Source of the DNA: Hysterium pulicare CBS 123377
Taxonomy: Eukaryota > Ascomycota > Dothideomycetes > Hysteriales > Hysteriaceae
Length of the DNA: 64,000 nucleotides
Assembly (NCBI GenBank): GCA_000467715.1
Contig: AJFK01000057.1
Span: 1 to 64,000, forward strand
Direction: 5' to 3'
A program made the translations under genes and the position numbers. The notes beneath the pieces were generated by a model. It ran no database searches. It was not told where the DNA came from and saw nothing but the letters and a program-made list of their open reading frames with translations. Below, in pieces: positions 21,573 to 32,352 of the stretch. Position 1 is the first letter of the stretch, and the number at the start of each line of letters is the position of its first letter.

Positions 21573-22094
21573 GGTGGTGAATTGCGGCTGGAGCCGTGCA
21601 TATGCTCTTTACGCAGCCAATATAACTCTGCAGGAGTCTTCAGAGTCAACAGGCTTGTGACTGGGACTAAGAGTGTAGCGTAGTTTAGACTGGACTTTTG
21701 TCACAAATGATTACACGAGCTGTGATGTTTGCAAGGTGCAGTGCAGGTGGAGTCTTATCGATAAGCAAAATTTCGGTTGCGGAGGTCCTCCTACTCTGAC
21801 ACTTCACTTTTCTTAGCTGCCTCGAACGCGAATTGAAAGAGCAATCATATAGCAGTAAGTTTCTAGGTTTTCTTCTATCTGCACTTGTTCTGCATTTTGA
21901 TGATGACACTTCATTGTAACCTAGAATAGAAGCTGAACCCTTTCCGTTTTCATTCTGTGCTGGTTCAACATTCTTAAAGACTACAACGGTATCTGAGCGT
22001 ACAATATTAAACTGAATCTTTATGCATGCTACCTAGATTGAATTTCTAATAAAATAGGGCAGGCTTCGAAAAGGGAATAAGCATCACGGTCGAC
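21573..22094. promoter_or_regulatory. shared divergent promoter of scramblase and SEN2 genes
   Basis: 522 bases between two divergent starts, with no ORF of note. No specific factor site is claimed. Confidence 0.45.
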
Positions 22095-23435
22095 ATGGCC
22101 GCCGTCACCGGAGAGAGGCAACAAGAACCTTCCACTACCAATCATGCTCCGGATACTCCAAATGGGGATCTCAACGGGCTATCACATGATATCAAAGAAG
22201 CCCCGAAATCGAATAATTCTCGTCCTAGGCGGCCCAATTATGCTCAAATACACTCACAGCCTCTTCCATTAAACATTTATCCTCTTCCAGTCTTCATCCC
22301 GCAGAATCCCTTCTCCCTTCTACAAATCGCTTATACAATCGTATCCCACATGATTTGGCCTCCGACATCTCATCAAATTATTCATCGAGGTTACTTCTCT
22401 GAAGAAACGCAATCGATTCACATCACAGACGCCAAGTCAATCCGTGCTTTATGGGAGCAAGGATTCTTTGGTAAAGGAGCGTTGAGCCGAAGTGAGCCAC
22501 GATGGCTGGATCAGGAGAAGAGAAGGAGGGGTATCATTGCTTTTGAGACTAGTGAAGAGGTGACCCGAAAGAGGCGTGAAGAAAGACGGCAATTTAAGTT
22601 AGAAAGAGCAAGGAAGGAGCGGGAGGCGATAGAGCAGCAGCTGCGGGAAGAAGGAAAGTTGGACGATCTCGCACAATTAGAAGAGATTGTGGGGTTGGAC
22701 CAGGGGATTGAATCAGATGAGCTTCATCTACTCTCTGCGAATGGAAATGTGAATGGTCAAGTCAACGGTTCCACCATCCAGACTCGGGCGGAAATTGTTC
22801 TGGAAAATATCGAAGACGAAGTTGAAGCTGAAATCGTAGAAATCAAAGACGAAGAACATCTCCAACTCACACCCGAAGAATCTTTCTTCCTCTCCTACGC
22901 TCTTGGTAGCCTCGAAATCTCACACTCGTTAACAACGCTCTCGAATCCCGCCCTTCTCAAACTCTTCTGTGCCCACTCAATGTTTCCGACTCTGTCAAAA
23001 CCTAATTTCGAACCCGACAATTCTTTTCTCTTAAAATATGTCGTCTATCACCATTTCCGCTCGCTTGGCTGGGTCGTTCGTCCCGGCGTCAAATTCGCTG
23101 TTGATTACCTGCTCTACAACCGAGGCCCTGTCTTCTCGCATGCGGAGTTTGCAGTCATGATTATTCCATCCTACTCACATGCTTATTGGTCCGCGACTCC
23201 CGAACGAACACGTTACAAAGAGAAGATGGAGAAGAGGGATTGGTGGTGGTTGCACCGTGTCAATCGCGTGCAGACCCAAGTACACAAGACGCTCGTGCTT
23301 GTATATGTGGAAGTTCCTCCACCTTTTAAGGAGCAAATGCGCGGCGAGGAGGTTAATATTGGGGCGGTTCTGAAGAGCTACAAGGTCAGGGAGTTTATCT
23401 TAAGGAGGTGGACGCCAAATAGGAATCGTGACTAG
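22095..23435 (+). CDS. SEN2: tRNA-splicing endonuclease catalytic subunit Sen2
   Basis: An uninterrupted 446-residue ORF. The N-terminal domain (PLPLNIYPLPVFIPQNP, then HIIHRG-like HQIIHRGYFSEET, AKSIRALWEQGFFGKGALSRSEPRW) is the Sen2 signature. A charged coiled-coil (RKRREERRQFKLERARKE) and an acidic linker follow. The C-terminal nuclease domain holds the catalytic triad: Tyr in VDYLLYNRGP (~340), His in FSHAEFAV (~348) and Lys in HKTLVLVYV (~398). YHHFRSLGWVVRPGVKF is the structural strand before it. With Sen34, Sen54 and Sen15 it cuts the 5' splice site of pre-tRNA introns, at the mitochondrial surface in yeast and in the nucleus in animals. The Trp-rich VHRVNR region just before the lysine is conserved. 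Confidence 0.93.
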   Translation: MAAVTGERQQEPSTTNHAPDTPNGDLNGLSHDIKEAPKSNNSRPRRPNYAQIHSQPLPLNIYPLPVFIPQNPFSLLQIAYTIVSHMIWPPTSHQIIHRGYFSEETQSIHITDAKSIRALWEQGFFGKGALSRSEPRWLDQEKRRRGIIAFETSEEVTRKRREERRQFKLERARKEREAIEQQLREEGKLDDLAQLEEIVGLDQGIESDELHLLSANGNVNGQVNGSTIQTRAEIVLENIEDEVEAEIVEIKDEEHLQLTPEESFFLSYALGSLEISHSLTTLSNPALLKLFCAHSMFPTLSKPNFEPDNSFLLKYVVYHHFRSLGWVVRPGVKFAVDYLLYNRGPVFSHAEFAVMIIPSYSHAYWSATPERTRYKEKMEKRDWWWLHRVNRVQTQVHKTLVLVYVEVPPPFKEQMRGEEVNIGAVLKSYKVREFILRRWTPNRNRD

Positions 23436-23772
23436 TGCAATGAAAGGGTGCCTTTTTCCCACACTAACTTATCCTGCCAGGTGTCTGGTTGCAGAAGATC
23501 GCCTTTAACTTGGAGGCGGACGCTTTCACAGAGTCTCTTGATCCTTAATGTGGAATTTGAAATTGCGCAATCATCAAAATTCTGTGTAGGAATCACATGG
23601 TGTGAGACATTTACAGTGAACGAGACTATTTCATTTCCGGCACATTTTGCTGAATCACCACCCTGGGTATCTGCTCTCCTTCCTCGTACTCGTTTTGAAT
23701 CGATTTTTAAGTAAACCACCCCCTCAGTTAGGCGACACGTCTGTACGCACACTCTTCGCTGCAGAAACAACC
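23436..23772. other. short gene-free stretch
   Basis: 3' flank of SEN2 and 5' flank of the dead 2EXR-like gene. Nothing supported. Confidence 0.4.
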
Positions 23773-24340
23773 ATGCCAAACCCCACCGTTTCCGGGACAC
23801 GGCGTCCATTCCCAATTCTCAAATTGCCAGCAGAAATACGACTCTTGATCTATGATGAACTAGTACTGCAGTCACCGTATCCCAACCGCGAATCATGGGC
23901 TGGATTCTACCTCTCTTGCCGTCAAATCAAAGGCGAGCTCGAACCCCTAGCCTGAAAAAACATGCAGCAGATCATCACTCAGATAAAGGCAGAATGGGCA
24001 TACGGAAAGGAACTTCGAATGAATACGCCTCACGCTTTCTCAGAGATCGGGGACTTCGCCATCTCGTTGCCTTGGTCGCTGTAGAATCATGCGTGGGCTC
24101 ATAGATCTTTAAGCGGGTCGGTCGTGTTTGCTGACTGCATGATAACTTGAGAAATATGAAGATCTGGTCATGATCTATAAACGTTACCAAACCTATCGAA
24201 ACAGATGAGTTTCCTTGGAATATCATCCGTCAACTGATTCAATGCCCTGTTATAAGTACCTCCAATAACCAGTACCGAGACCCTCTCGCGCGTAGGCACA
24301 GTCGACAGTGCTGACGGCTCATATTTTGCAGAATGAATGG
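23773..24340 (+). pseudogene. Broken 2EXR/F-box-like paralog
   Basis: The ATG at 23773 opens MPNPTVSGTRRPFPILKLPAEIRLLIYDELVL and continues to GFYLSCRQIKGELEPLA. It thus shares the LPAEIR-x-x-IY entry and SCRQIKAE helix of the two intact paralogs at 24.8-25.6 and 26.4-27.2 kb. A stop follows LEPLA at ~23955. In the same frame the paralogous order continues (MQQIITQIKAEWAYGKEL, then GDFAISLPWSL) with another stop at ~24090 and more afterwards. The right limit is approximate. The copy is in opposite orientation to its two relatives. A truncated 61-residue product is conceivable but unlikely. Confidence 0.6.
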
Positions 24341-24791
24341 TAGTCTTAGCTCTTAAAATTTAAATGTATACGTACAGTGTTCGTCTCCCCTCCCCCTGCC
24401 CCTTGATCATGCAAATTTCAGATGGATACGCCATGGAGAAGGAAGATAAACATTGTTATAGTATATTCGAGCCAGATAAGAGAGCAGAATGCACAATAGT
24501 AAGGACTTGATAGTCGGAAAAGCTATGCAAAAAGCTGTTGAAGGTGGAATGTCAAGAGGTTGGCCTACAATATATTGTGACAGGGAGCACACTTCCATGC
24601 CTGCTTTCTTGATAGGAACAGCCTTGTCATATTGCATCGGTGCACATTCTCCTCAAACAACTCTTGAACCAAGAATATCAGCGAGATACGAGACTTGTTG
24701 ATATTGTATGCTGGTATAAGCTGCTACATAATCTGACTCCTGCGATCTGTTGACCCTTTTCAAGCCCCACAACTTGCCGCAACAACTTGCA
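24341..24791. other. gene-free stretch
   Basis: Between the broken paralog and the next 2EXR-like gene. Only short overlapping ORFs, none supported. Confidence 0.4.
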
Positions 24792-25604
24792 CTATGCCAT
24801 CACCCTCTCTGTGGTCTTGAATGAACGATAGCCCTTGACCTTTTTTTGCGGCCTCCACCTCGTTGGAGACTCATACGTTCGTGACACTTGAACGCCAGCG
24901 CTGTTTTGTGTGAACTTTAGCTCGTATGGAATTGGTATCGGAGACATGAGATCCCGACCCTCGGTTTCCTTGAAGATGGCACCTTTCGGGATGGTGATGT
25001 GCTCCCATGCGAAAGTGACCTTTTTGGTAAGCATGAAATGAGTCATGGGAATAAAATTGTCGAAAAGTTTTCTCGAATTTCTCATGATAGGCGAGCATAA
25101 GAGCCCTTGGGCGATAATGGAAAGGAACTGGAATCTGGGCTGGCTCGACGTCCCAGTAGATACATCGCCGCGGATTTCGGTATCATTTCGAATGATGATA
25201 GTTAGGCTGTTGAGAGCGAGGCCGTAGAAAGGTAGCAATACTTTGCGTAGTAATTTATCGCTACCCCAAGATTTGGCTGCGATCCAGGCGAGAGAAATTG
25301 GGAGGATGAGAGTTACGTCTCGATATTCCTCGGAGTTCTGAGAGCTCATGACGATAATTTCGGAATTGAAATCCCATGTCGCTTTCACGCCGTGTAGGTA
25401 TTCTCTGAGCTGTCTTGGAGCTTCATCCTCCATCTCCGCTTTGATTTGGCGACAAGAGAGAAAGAGACCTTGCCAATCAATATTTGAGCGACCTAAAGAT
25501 GGCGGAATAGGTGTATAGCTGTAGATCATCAAACGTATCTCGACTGGACAGCGAAGCAACGGTGATTCGGGCTGCGGTACCCATTGGTATGAAGGATTAG
25601 TCAT
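24792..25604 (-). CDS. 2EXR/F-box-like domain protein
   Basis: An intronless 270-residue ORF. Near the N terminus (residues 15-60) it has LLRCPVEIRLMIYSYT...WQGLFLSCRQIKAEMEDEA, the two-helix '2EXR/F-box-like' entry of many fungal lineage-expanded proteins. The rest (VTLILPISLAWIAAK, LNSLTIIIRND) alternates hydrophobic strands with polar loops and ends in a basic tail (WRPQKKVKGYRSFK). It is paralogous to the ORF at 26396-27157 and the broken copy at 23773. No catalytic residues are recognisable. Relatives are usually unannotated; a role in protein-protein interaction is inferred from the F-box-like head only. Confidence 0.7.
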   Translation of the reverse strand: MTNPSYQWVPQPESPLLRCPVEIRLMIYSYTPIPPSLGRSNIDWQGLFLSCRQIKAEMEDEAPRQLREYLHGVKATWDFNSEIIVMSSQNSEEYRDVTLILPISLAWIAAKSWGSDKLLRKVLLPFYGLALNSLTIIIRNDTEIRGDVSTGTSSQPRFQFLSIIAQGLLCSPIMRNSRKLFDNFIPMTHFMLTKKVTFAWEHITIPKGAIFKETEGRDLMSPIPIPYELKFTQNSAGVQVSRTYESPTRWRPQKKVKGYRSFKTTERVMA

Positions 25605-26395
25605 AGTGCTCCGGAATTTGTCGAGTTATCTCGTTTAGAAACAGTTCGAAGTTGGTTCTGTATAGCTTGTCGATGTGAAGCTTGATACTCCGCAGTTTGG
25701 TGGTTGTAGGATGTTGGTGGGGGAAGCGCGTAAATTCAAAGCTGTTGCCTTGTCAGTTGCTCCGGCGACCCTACGAAGGCAAAATAGCGATTTCAAAATA
25801 ACGAATCACACAAAGGCGAGAAGTGAAAACATATGTTGTGAACGGAGAAGGCAGAAATTCACGTGGGATTGTGACGAGCTAAATTGAGGCTATTATAGAA
25901 ACCGTTCACCCCTTACGTGGAAGAGAAATACTGCCCTGGAGCATGTACATGTCGGTCCATCTTGAACTCGTCTCTGCATATACCGAACGATTTCATCTCT
26001 ATGAGAGCTTGAAGAGATTTTCCCAATTTGAGAGTTTCTATTTCAATCGCAGGAGGTTCTAGTTGTATTTGAAATGGAAGGAACAAGGTACAGGAGGAAT
26101 GCTCTACCCTTCAGTCCGAAAGATCTGTAAAGGAATCTTACTATGCAGATATCAATCACACTAAGTGTAACAATACAGCTCACAGTCCTGACTATTTATG
26201 ATGATTCTGAATGGCTGCGAAACCGTGCGCGTATATATCAGAAATCTAGATTTTGAAAGTGATTTATGCCATGGTCTATATATTGTCTTTCAGGAAAGCA
26301 TTATGCGGACTATACGTTTTGAAGCTTCTTCTCCAACCAAACGTTTGACTGCATACAGTTAGAGTTGAGAACGTAGAAGCACTCTTGTTCCAATC
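25605..26395. other. gene-free stretch
   Basis: 791 bases between two same-strand paralogs. A 70-codon ORF at 25675 is not supported. Confidence 0.45.
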
Positions 26396-27157
26396 TTAAC
26401 TAGTTAACTTGACTACGGATCCTCCACTTGGCGTCCAAATCCTGACAGTGTAGGAATACAATAGCAGGTCTTCGCGTGATTCAAGCCGGGTGAGCATGGT
26501 ACTAGTTCTGAAATGAGTCCATTTGCCATTTTGTATTGCGGTAAAGTATCCAGTCGAATCGGCAAAGGACTCGGGCTTGGGATCTTTGAATTTCCAGAAG
26601 ACCGTGAGTTCTTTGGTCTTTGGTTCATGGAATTGATAGGGCTGACCAGTAGCACGGCCCATTGAAGCGCGCATTTCGTGGGTGAACAGATCTTGATTGA
26701 GGGAGCGATTATGTTCACCTTCGTGATCGTCGAATAGAATTACTAGGCGATCCAATTGTAGCCCCACGATTGGCCGAAGGGCGTATGAAATTGCATAGAC
26801 GTTGTCCAGCTCCTGAAGACTGGACATGGGAAGGGCTATAGTAAGGTTTCGGAGTTGATCAAAGCCGCGTGGCGGTTTGATAATTGGAGGAACAGAAACG
26901 CCTCGGGGCCACTCCTTCTTGAAAATTTCGAGAAAGTGCTTTAGAGCAATCGCTGCTTCTGCCTCAATCTCCGCTTTGATCTGTCGACAGGAGCGGAACA
27001 GACCAAACCATTTCTCGCAACCCACAAAAGGTGGCAAAATCGTTTGATGGTAGATCGCGATACGGATCTCAGCGGGCAGATTAAAGAATGGTGATGCTGG
27101 ACCATTAGGACTTGTTTCGGCTTGTGGGCCGCCTTGGTGGAAAATGGTTGTATCCAT
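26396..27157 (-). CDS. 2EXR/F-box-like domain protein, paralog
   Basis: An intronless 253-residue ORF. Residues 22-70 read FFNLPAEIRIAIYHQTILPPF...WFGLFRSCRQIKAEIEAEAA, the same head as the neighbouring gene, followed by LRNLTIALPMSSL and LQLDRLVILFDDHEGEHNRSL. The C-terminal part contains TKELTVFWKFKDPKP and YTVRIWTPSG. The shared order of motifs with the 24792-25604 gene shows tandem duplication, though overall divergence is large. Function unknown. The position downstream of the housekeeping gene SEN2 suggests a small lineage-specific expansion. Confidence 0.7.
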   Translation of the reverse strand: MDTTIFHQGGPQAETSPNGPASPFFNLPAEIRIAIYHQTILPPFVGCEKWFGLFRSCRQIKAEIEAEAAIALKHFLEIFKKEWPRGVSVPPIIKPPRGFDQLRNLTIALPMSSLQELDNVYAISYALRPIVGLQLDRLVILFDDHEGEHNRSLNQDLFTHEMRASMGRATGQPYQFHEPKTKELTVFWKFKDPKPESFADSTGYFTAIQNGKWTHFRTSTMLTRLESREDLLLYSYTVRIWTPSGGSVVKLTS

Positions 27158-27308
27158 GATAGAAAACGTAGTGCGGTGTTTCCGCCGTTAGTTGGAAAAT
27201 GAGGGTCTTCGAGTGCAGATTAAATAGATTGCAAGACAAGCCCTTGGGATGATGATTTATAGCATGAAGTGAATCTGTGCACGGTGAAAGATGAAGTAAC
27301 AATGCTAG

Positions 27309-27999
27309 TTATTGCCATTGTCCTGCCACAAAGCATTGTTTAAGTAGGCCGCGACGAAATAGAATCACTGACTGGTAAGTGAATTGATGACTGAACAATG
27401 AGTGTTTGGCGAGAAAGGCGTTTGAAATCCCGGCACGTAATACAAGATTTATCGAAGACCGCAAGAAGCAGTATATAGTGTAGGCAGTGAAGTGTGTCGC
27501 CGTTGTCTTGTAGTTCCCATTTAGAACCATGAGCGCGTCCTCGAGATTTCGATATCCGTAGGTAAGCTGAGGGTCGTCGCAATTGGAGGTATATGTAAAA
27601 CAAGCTGAATCAAGACCATAAGTCAAAGCACGATCCAGGATGCAATATCGGATATATTTTCATCCGCATAGATGATAGAAAACTAGACTCGGTAGTATAG
27701 AGCATAGAAAATCCCCTAAGTGGAATTATACCTACTCTTTATAGTATTGCCCACCATGAAAGGCTGGTGCCAAATGAAGTCCAAATGAGCAACTTACGTT
27801 GAGTCCTTTTGCAAAGCCAAAACGGTCTAGGCGTACTGATACTCACGAATAAAATAAGTCTAGAAGGAAGAGAAGTTCCAAACTTATACAGAATACGTCC
27901 GAGCCGTTTGTTAAGAGTTGCGAAGACTGTTTGGATTTCCATTGTGCCTTCGAACCCGGCATGAAGAACTCTCACGAAGCGCCATTCCTGTGGAGGCAC
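27309..27999 (-). CDS. Doubtful or decayed orphan gene
   Basis: Two coding-like pieces lie on the minus strand. Upstream (27999-27840) reads PPQEWRFVRVLHAGFEGTM and MEIQTVFATLNKRLGRILY and ends at a possible donor GTGAGT. Downstream (27640-27309) reads ALTYGLDSACFTYTSNCD, then LTYGYRNLEDALMVLNGNY and FRRGLLKQCFVAGQWQ before a stop. No ATG heads the first piece in frame, and no clean join was found. It may be a gene whose first exon I could not place, or a remnant. No family recognised. Confidence 0.3.
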
Positions 28000-28750
28000 T
28001 GAGATTGTCGATGCCTAGTTGGTTCGGAATAAAGAATTACCTGAGAGGGAATTTGTGATTCGTTGCTATGGAACGTCTATGAAATGTGGACGCAAAAAAG
28101 GAACAGTTGGCCGACACGCTAGTCCAGGAAAGTTTAGTCTAGTCACGTGCGGCAGCCCAGATGCACATTATGTACAAGTCTTCAATCAATACTATCGTTG
28201 CATCCTGCCCTTGAAACTTTTAAATTAGATGGGTTTTGAATACTTCACCCTTCTCTTGTTGCAGAGTTTCATCCTGCAAGTTGGACAAATGCGGATTAGG
28301 CCTTTGGCCAATTGAGTTGAACCTTAGCCCGCAACACAACATCAACCTCTTCTTTACCTTGACTGATGTATAGAGCTCGATCACTTTCTGGGTTCACTCT
28401 TTTGACGTCGAGTTGATCGACAGTTTTCATCTGCTACTTCGCCAAGGCCAAGGATCACTACGTCACACTTGAGACGCCTAAAATCTCACCGTCGCCGCGA
28501 ATTCTGACAAGAGCTTCTTTAAGGCCGACCATGACAGTTTAGCGATGCTCCATAATCTTTCCCAGCTTATGTGGGATTTCCATAAGCCCGAATGTCATTC
28601 GGCAGAGCAAAAGTAGTTGACGGGGAAGTGGCATTAGGCCTCGTACCCCTTGTGAATCAAGCTTCGATAAGTTCTTCCACATATCTTGAACCCTTCCTTA
28701 CTTCCGGCAGCTTACTTTTCTTCTCTCCCACACTTGCACCCGTCTGAACC
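28000..28750. other. gene-free stretch with a coding-like remnant
   Basis: On the minus strand about 28320-28560 a frame reads MEHR, MVGLKEALVRIRGDGEIL, then QLDVKRVNPESDRALYISQG with several stops. It looks like an eroded host gene but matches no family I know. Confidence 0.3.
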
Positions 28751-30326
28751 ATGCCTCTCTTCCAACGCCTTCTAGCAATCGGGTTCCTCCCCGTCGCTGC
28801 TCTTATCTGTCTTCAGTTATGGGATCCGCAAACCACCGAAAAGCTGATTGCATTTCTTTCGCCGTACTTCCAATTTGGTTCTTCATTGCCGCGCTCTGAG
28901 ACGCCTATCATCGTAGCCTCTACTGCTACTTGGTCACATGTAGAGAAAATAGTGTCCATAACCTCAGCCCTCGTCTCACTTGGCTATCCTATAACGTTCA
29001 TCACAGCCCCAGAGTTCAAACCCACTGTCGAAGCTCTAGGAGCAAAGTTTGAACCAGTCGATGGTAGCGATAGGTTGATGTCTGAAGAGGACATGAAAGA
29101 ATGGTTCTCCATCCCCTCGGGTCTAGATTCGGAATTATTCGCAATGAAAAGGGTGATGGTTGCTAATATACCTAACATGCACAACACTTTGCAGCGAGTC
29201 TTTAAATCTTTCAAGAAAGAGCATGGGGATAAAAAGCCATTGATATTCATCTACGACTCGGCTTGGCTAGGACTTTCGGCGGTTCAATTAGGTGCTGAGG
29301 GGATCTTACCGAATGTGGATATTGGGATAGGACTAGCCCCTCTCGCCACCGAAAGCAATGATACGTATCCCTTCCGGTCCGGTTTACCGCCTGATACGAG
29401 CGCCAATGCGAAAGAAGTTCACTTCAAGGCTCTCCAAGAGCAGAGGAAAGAACCATTCTTCTCCGAGCTCCACGAAAGCTGGTCAAGCAAGCTGGCTGAA
29501 ATGGGCGCGAAGCCACCGTTTCCCTCCATATGGCACGCAATCCATGCGCTACCCCAGTATTTGCTCTCGCTCGGCATCCCAGAGTTCGAATTCGCTCGTA
29601 GCGACTTAAGACCCAATGTTAAGTACTTGGGTGGATTGGGCAAAGTCGGCAAGCTCGATTCAAGTGACGCAAACCTTCCAGACTGGTGGGGAGATGTTCT
29701 TGCCGCGAAGAAAGCTGGGAAGAAGATTGTTGCTGTCAGTCAAGGGACTATCGATGCAAATCCTCAGGATCTCATTCTACCTACTATCGACGCATTGAAG
29801 GAGAGAGAAGATATCCTCCTTGTAGCAACTTTGGTAGCAACAGATCCGGACGAGAACATGATTGTACCAGAGAACACAAGGGTAGCAAAGTTCGTACCAT
29901 ACGACGTTCTTCTTCCAATGGTGAGTAGACTGTATCTCTTTCGAAGCCACATTCATTTGTTGGAACTCTCCGGAAATCCGGATTTTAGAAGCCTCGTCTC
30001 ACGTTTTCTAGGTCTCCGTTCTCGTGTCAAACGGCGGTTACGGCGCTGTACAGCAGGCTATTCGCCTCGGGATTCCAATGGTAGTCTCTGGCTTGGGCCA
30101 AGATAAAGCCCAAACCAACGCCATTGTGGACTGGGTTGGTGTGGGCATCAACCTTAAAGTTAGACAGCCTGCCCTAGAGGACGTCCGGGGAGCAGTGGGA
30201 AAGGTACTTGAGGATCAGAAGTATATTCAGAAAGCTAAGGAGCTCTCCGAGAAATATGCCGGATACAATATGCCGAATATCGTAGATCAAACTATCCAAG
30301 AGGCCTTGAGGGAATCGGGGAAGTGA
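28751..30326 (+). CDS. UDP-glycosyltransferase (GT1, fungal MGT-like)
   Basis: Exons 28751-29920 and 30012-30326 (intron 29921-30011, GTGAGT...TTCTAG) encode 494 residues. An N-terminal hydrophobic helix (LLAIGFLPVAALICLQLW) suggests membrane anchoring. The acceptor-binding N domain (IIVASTATWSHVEKIVSITSALVSLGYPITFITAPEF) has the GT-B first strand with a loop histidine near residue 60 in TWSHVEK, the usual catalytic-base position. The C domain opens KIVAVSQGTIDANPQ and contains VAKFVPYDVLLPM, joined by the intron to VSVLVSNGGYGAVQQAIRLGIPMVVSGLGQDKAQTNA, the nucleotide-sugar-binding signature (GG...A...G.P.V....DQ-like). It probably glycosylates a hydrophobic small molecule such as a xenobiotic, sterol or secondary metabolite. 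No terminal ER-retention signal is seen. Confidence 0.85.
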
Positions 30327-30985
30327 GCATGGTTTGATCCTGGCCTTTGCGCAGCGATACGTCCGGTCGTTTTCTCTGTCATCTAGCACGATAAATTATC
30401 TAGGCGCCGTGAGAACGATGTCTGCCGGGCTTCAGCAAGCAAAATTAGAGGTGGATACATACGTGTTCGTCAGATGGCCACTATAGTCTAATTTTTTAAG
30501 AGGATGTCTGGGAAGAAAGATAGTGGTTGGATATCTTTTCTCCGATTATCCTATTCGCAGAACATTTAAGCAGCCTGACAAGTTTGTGCAGCATGACGTA
30601 TTCTAACATTCGCCTGCGCAGATATCCGGGGCTGAGGGTCGCCAACATAACATATATTTGCCATAGCAATAAAAGCGGCGCATAAAACTGTAGAACTTAT
30701 ATGTCTAGGTGAGTTATAGGCGAGTTGCAATACTATCAGTAACTTTCCATGACTTACATTAGATGATCTCCTTCCTAGCTAAACGCTTATTCAAATCCTC
30801 TCAGAAGAAGGTCAGGCTTCCAAGGCTTTTTTCAACTCATCTACAGGAGGAGGGTAACTGATGCTACAGCTTGCCACGGAGTACATCCTATCTTTGTAGA
30901 TCCATAGTATGAATATTAAAACAGAGTTCGTTGGCTTCAAAGCGTGCCAAAACATTTTACCATCATGCCTCACCGGCTCTCGACT
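30327..30985. other. gene-free stretch between convergent genes
   Basis: No supported ORF, RNA or repeat in 659 bases. Confidence 0.45.
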
Positions 30986-31982
30986 TTAAAGCCACGTCTT
31001 CTCTAACGGCCCATGCTCCCCCACCTCCTTACTCCCCCAGCAATTGATAAATGAATCACCGTCATAACCCTCCAACCCCTCAAAAAACCTTCCTTGGTAC
31101 CTCTCCCTCAATATTACCGCCCTTTCATCCATCGTTCTACATAGACTCAACCTCGCCACGTCATCCGGTAATAGCTCCTTCCAACCCTCACTCTCAGCCG
31201 CTTTAATAGTGGTTTCGAACTCCGAAACTACAAGTCCACCACTAATAGGCCATGCAACACAAACCCAACACCGCTCTCTGGGCGTCGGCTCCGGTTCTTC
31301 CCCTCCCTGGGTCTTATTCATATAGTCGTAGTCTTCCTCTTCGTGGCGTTGCAGGAGATTGCAGCGGGACATGGAATCCCACCACTTTGCACCAAGAAGT
31401 AACAGCTTCTGGCAGAATTCGTCCTCGGCTGAAGGATTCGAATGTCGCTTTTCGGGTGGGTTGAAACGATCAAGTCCTAGGAAGTCGAAATCGGGAGCTG
31501 AAGCACGCTCGAGAACTATGACACCGCCTTTGGAAGGCCAGCCGTAGATGGTGACGTCGGTTTCGGTAAGTAACACTCGGAAGTAATGTCGTGCCTCCGA
31601 GGGGTGGGTTGGGTAGGTAGGGCCGTGGTAGGGAGTTGGTGTTGCTGTTCGGGGGTAAATGTATCTTTCGAAGGGAATGGAAATGCCCTCAAACAGCGGG
31701 AATACAGATGGAGGGTACCCCTCTATATAAAAAATGATAGAACAGCTATGATGAAGTTAGTGAAGGCATTGAGAGGGGGAAACGGAACGGAGGATACATT
31801 AAACCTCCGAGTACGACAGCAGTTCCGATTAGTCTTGCTTCGTTGAGCCAGTCTATTTGGCTGGCATAACTTGTTATCGCTTCATAAAGGTGGTTGGTTG
31901 ACTGTGTCAAACAAGCAGAACAGTTTGGGGGAAGGGTAAAGCTGGTTGCATTTGCTGAGATGAATCGATTTATACTCTGCAT
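30986..31982 (-). CDS. Hypothetical fungal protein, two exons
   Basis: Exons 31982-31805 and 31722-30986 (intron 31723-31804 with GTTTAA donor, CACTAAC branch and ATATAG acceptor) join two frames into 304 residues. Seen separately they look like two unrelated short ORFs. The product begins MQSINRFISANATSF and continues EARLIGTAVVLGEGYPPSVFPLFEGISIPFERYIYP. The second half carries LTETDVTIYGWPSKGGVIVLER, FDFLGLDRFNPPE, EDEFCQKLLLLGAKWWDS and ERCWVCVAWPISGGLVV. This is a soluble, Trp-rich mixed alpha/beta protein with no signal peptide or membrane helix. I recognise the style of an uncharacterised ascomycete family, without a function. The donor is not consensus, so the junction is moderately sure. 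Confidence 0.7.
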
Positions 31983-32352
31983 CGTAAAAGACACCGCTAA
32001 TTTGAAACGAACCACTTCGATTCTACGTTGGTAATTTCTTAAAATTAGTGAGGTTCGTCATGGAGATGAGATGAGAGGAGTCACATTCTGCATCCTTCGC
32101 CGCAGGCACTATACCTTAAATGGAATACACCCCCATTTATAGAATGATCGCATAAACCATGGCTAACACGTGCTTCTTCAAGCCACACGCCATAGGACAC
32201 TGATGTGTTTGCAGGACATGTGAAGTCAATGCTCGAGAAATCGGCAAAATTGGGAGCTTCCGCCATTCATAATAGTACTAATTTCCTCCAAATGAAAAAG
32301 GACCAGATCTCACCACCTAAGTCAACCCGCCGGATCATATGTCTAGGCCTAT
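31983..32352. other. short gene-free stretch
   Basis: Between two same-strand genes; nothing supported. Confidence 0.45.
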
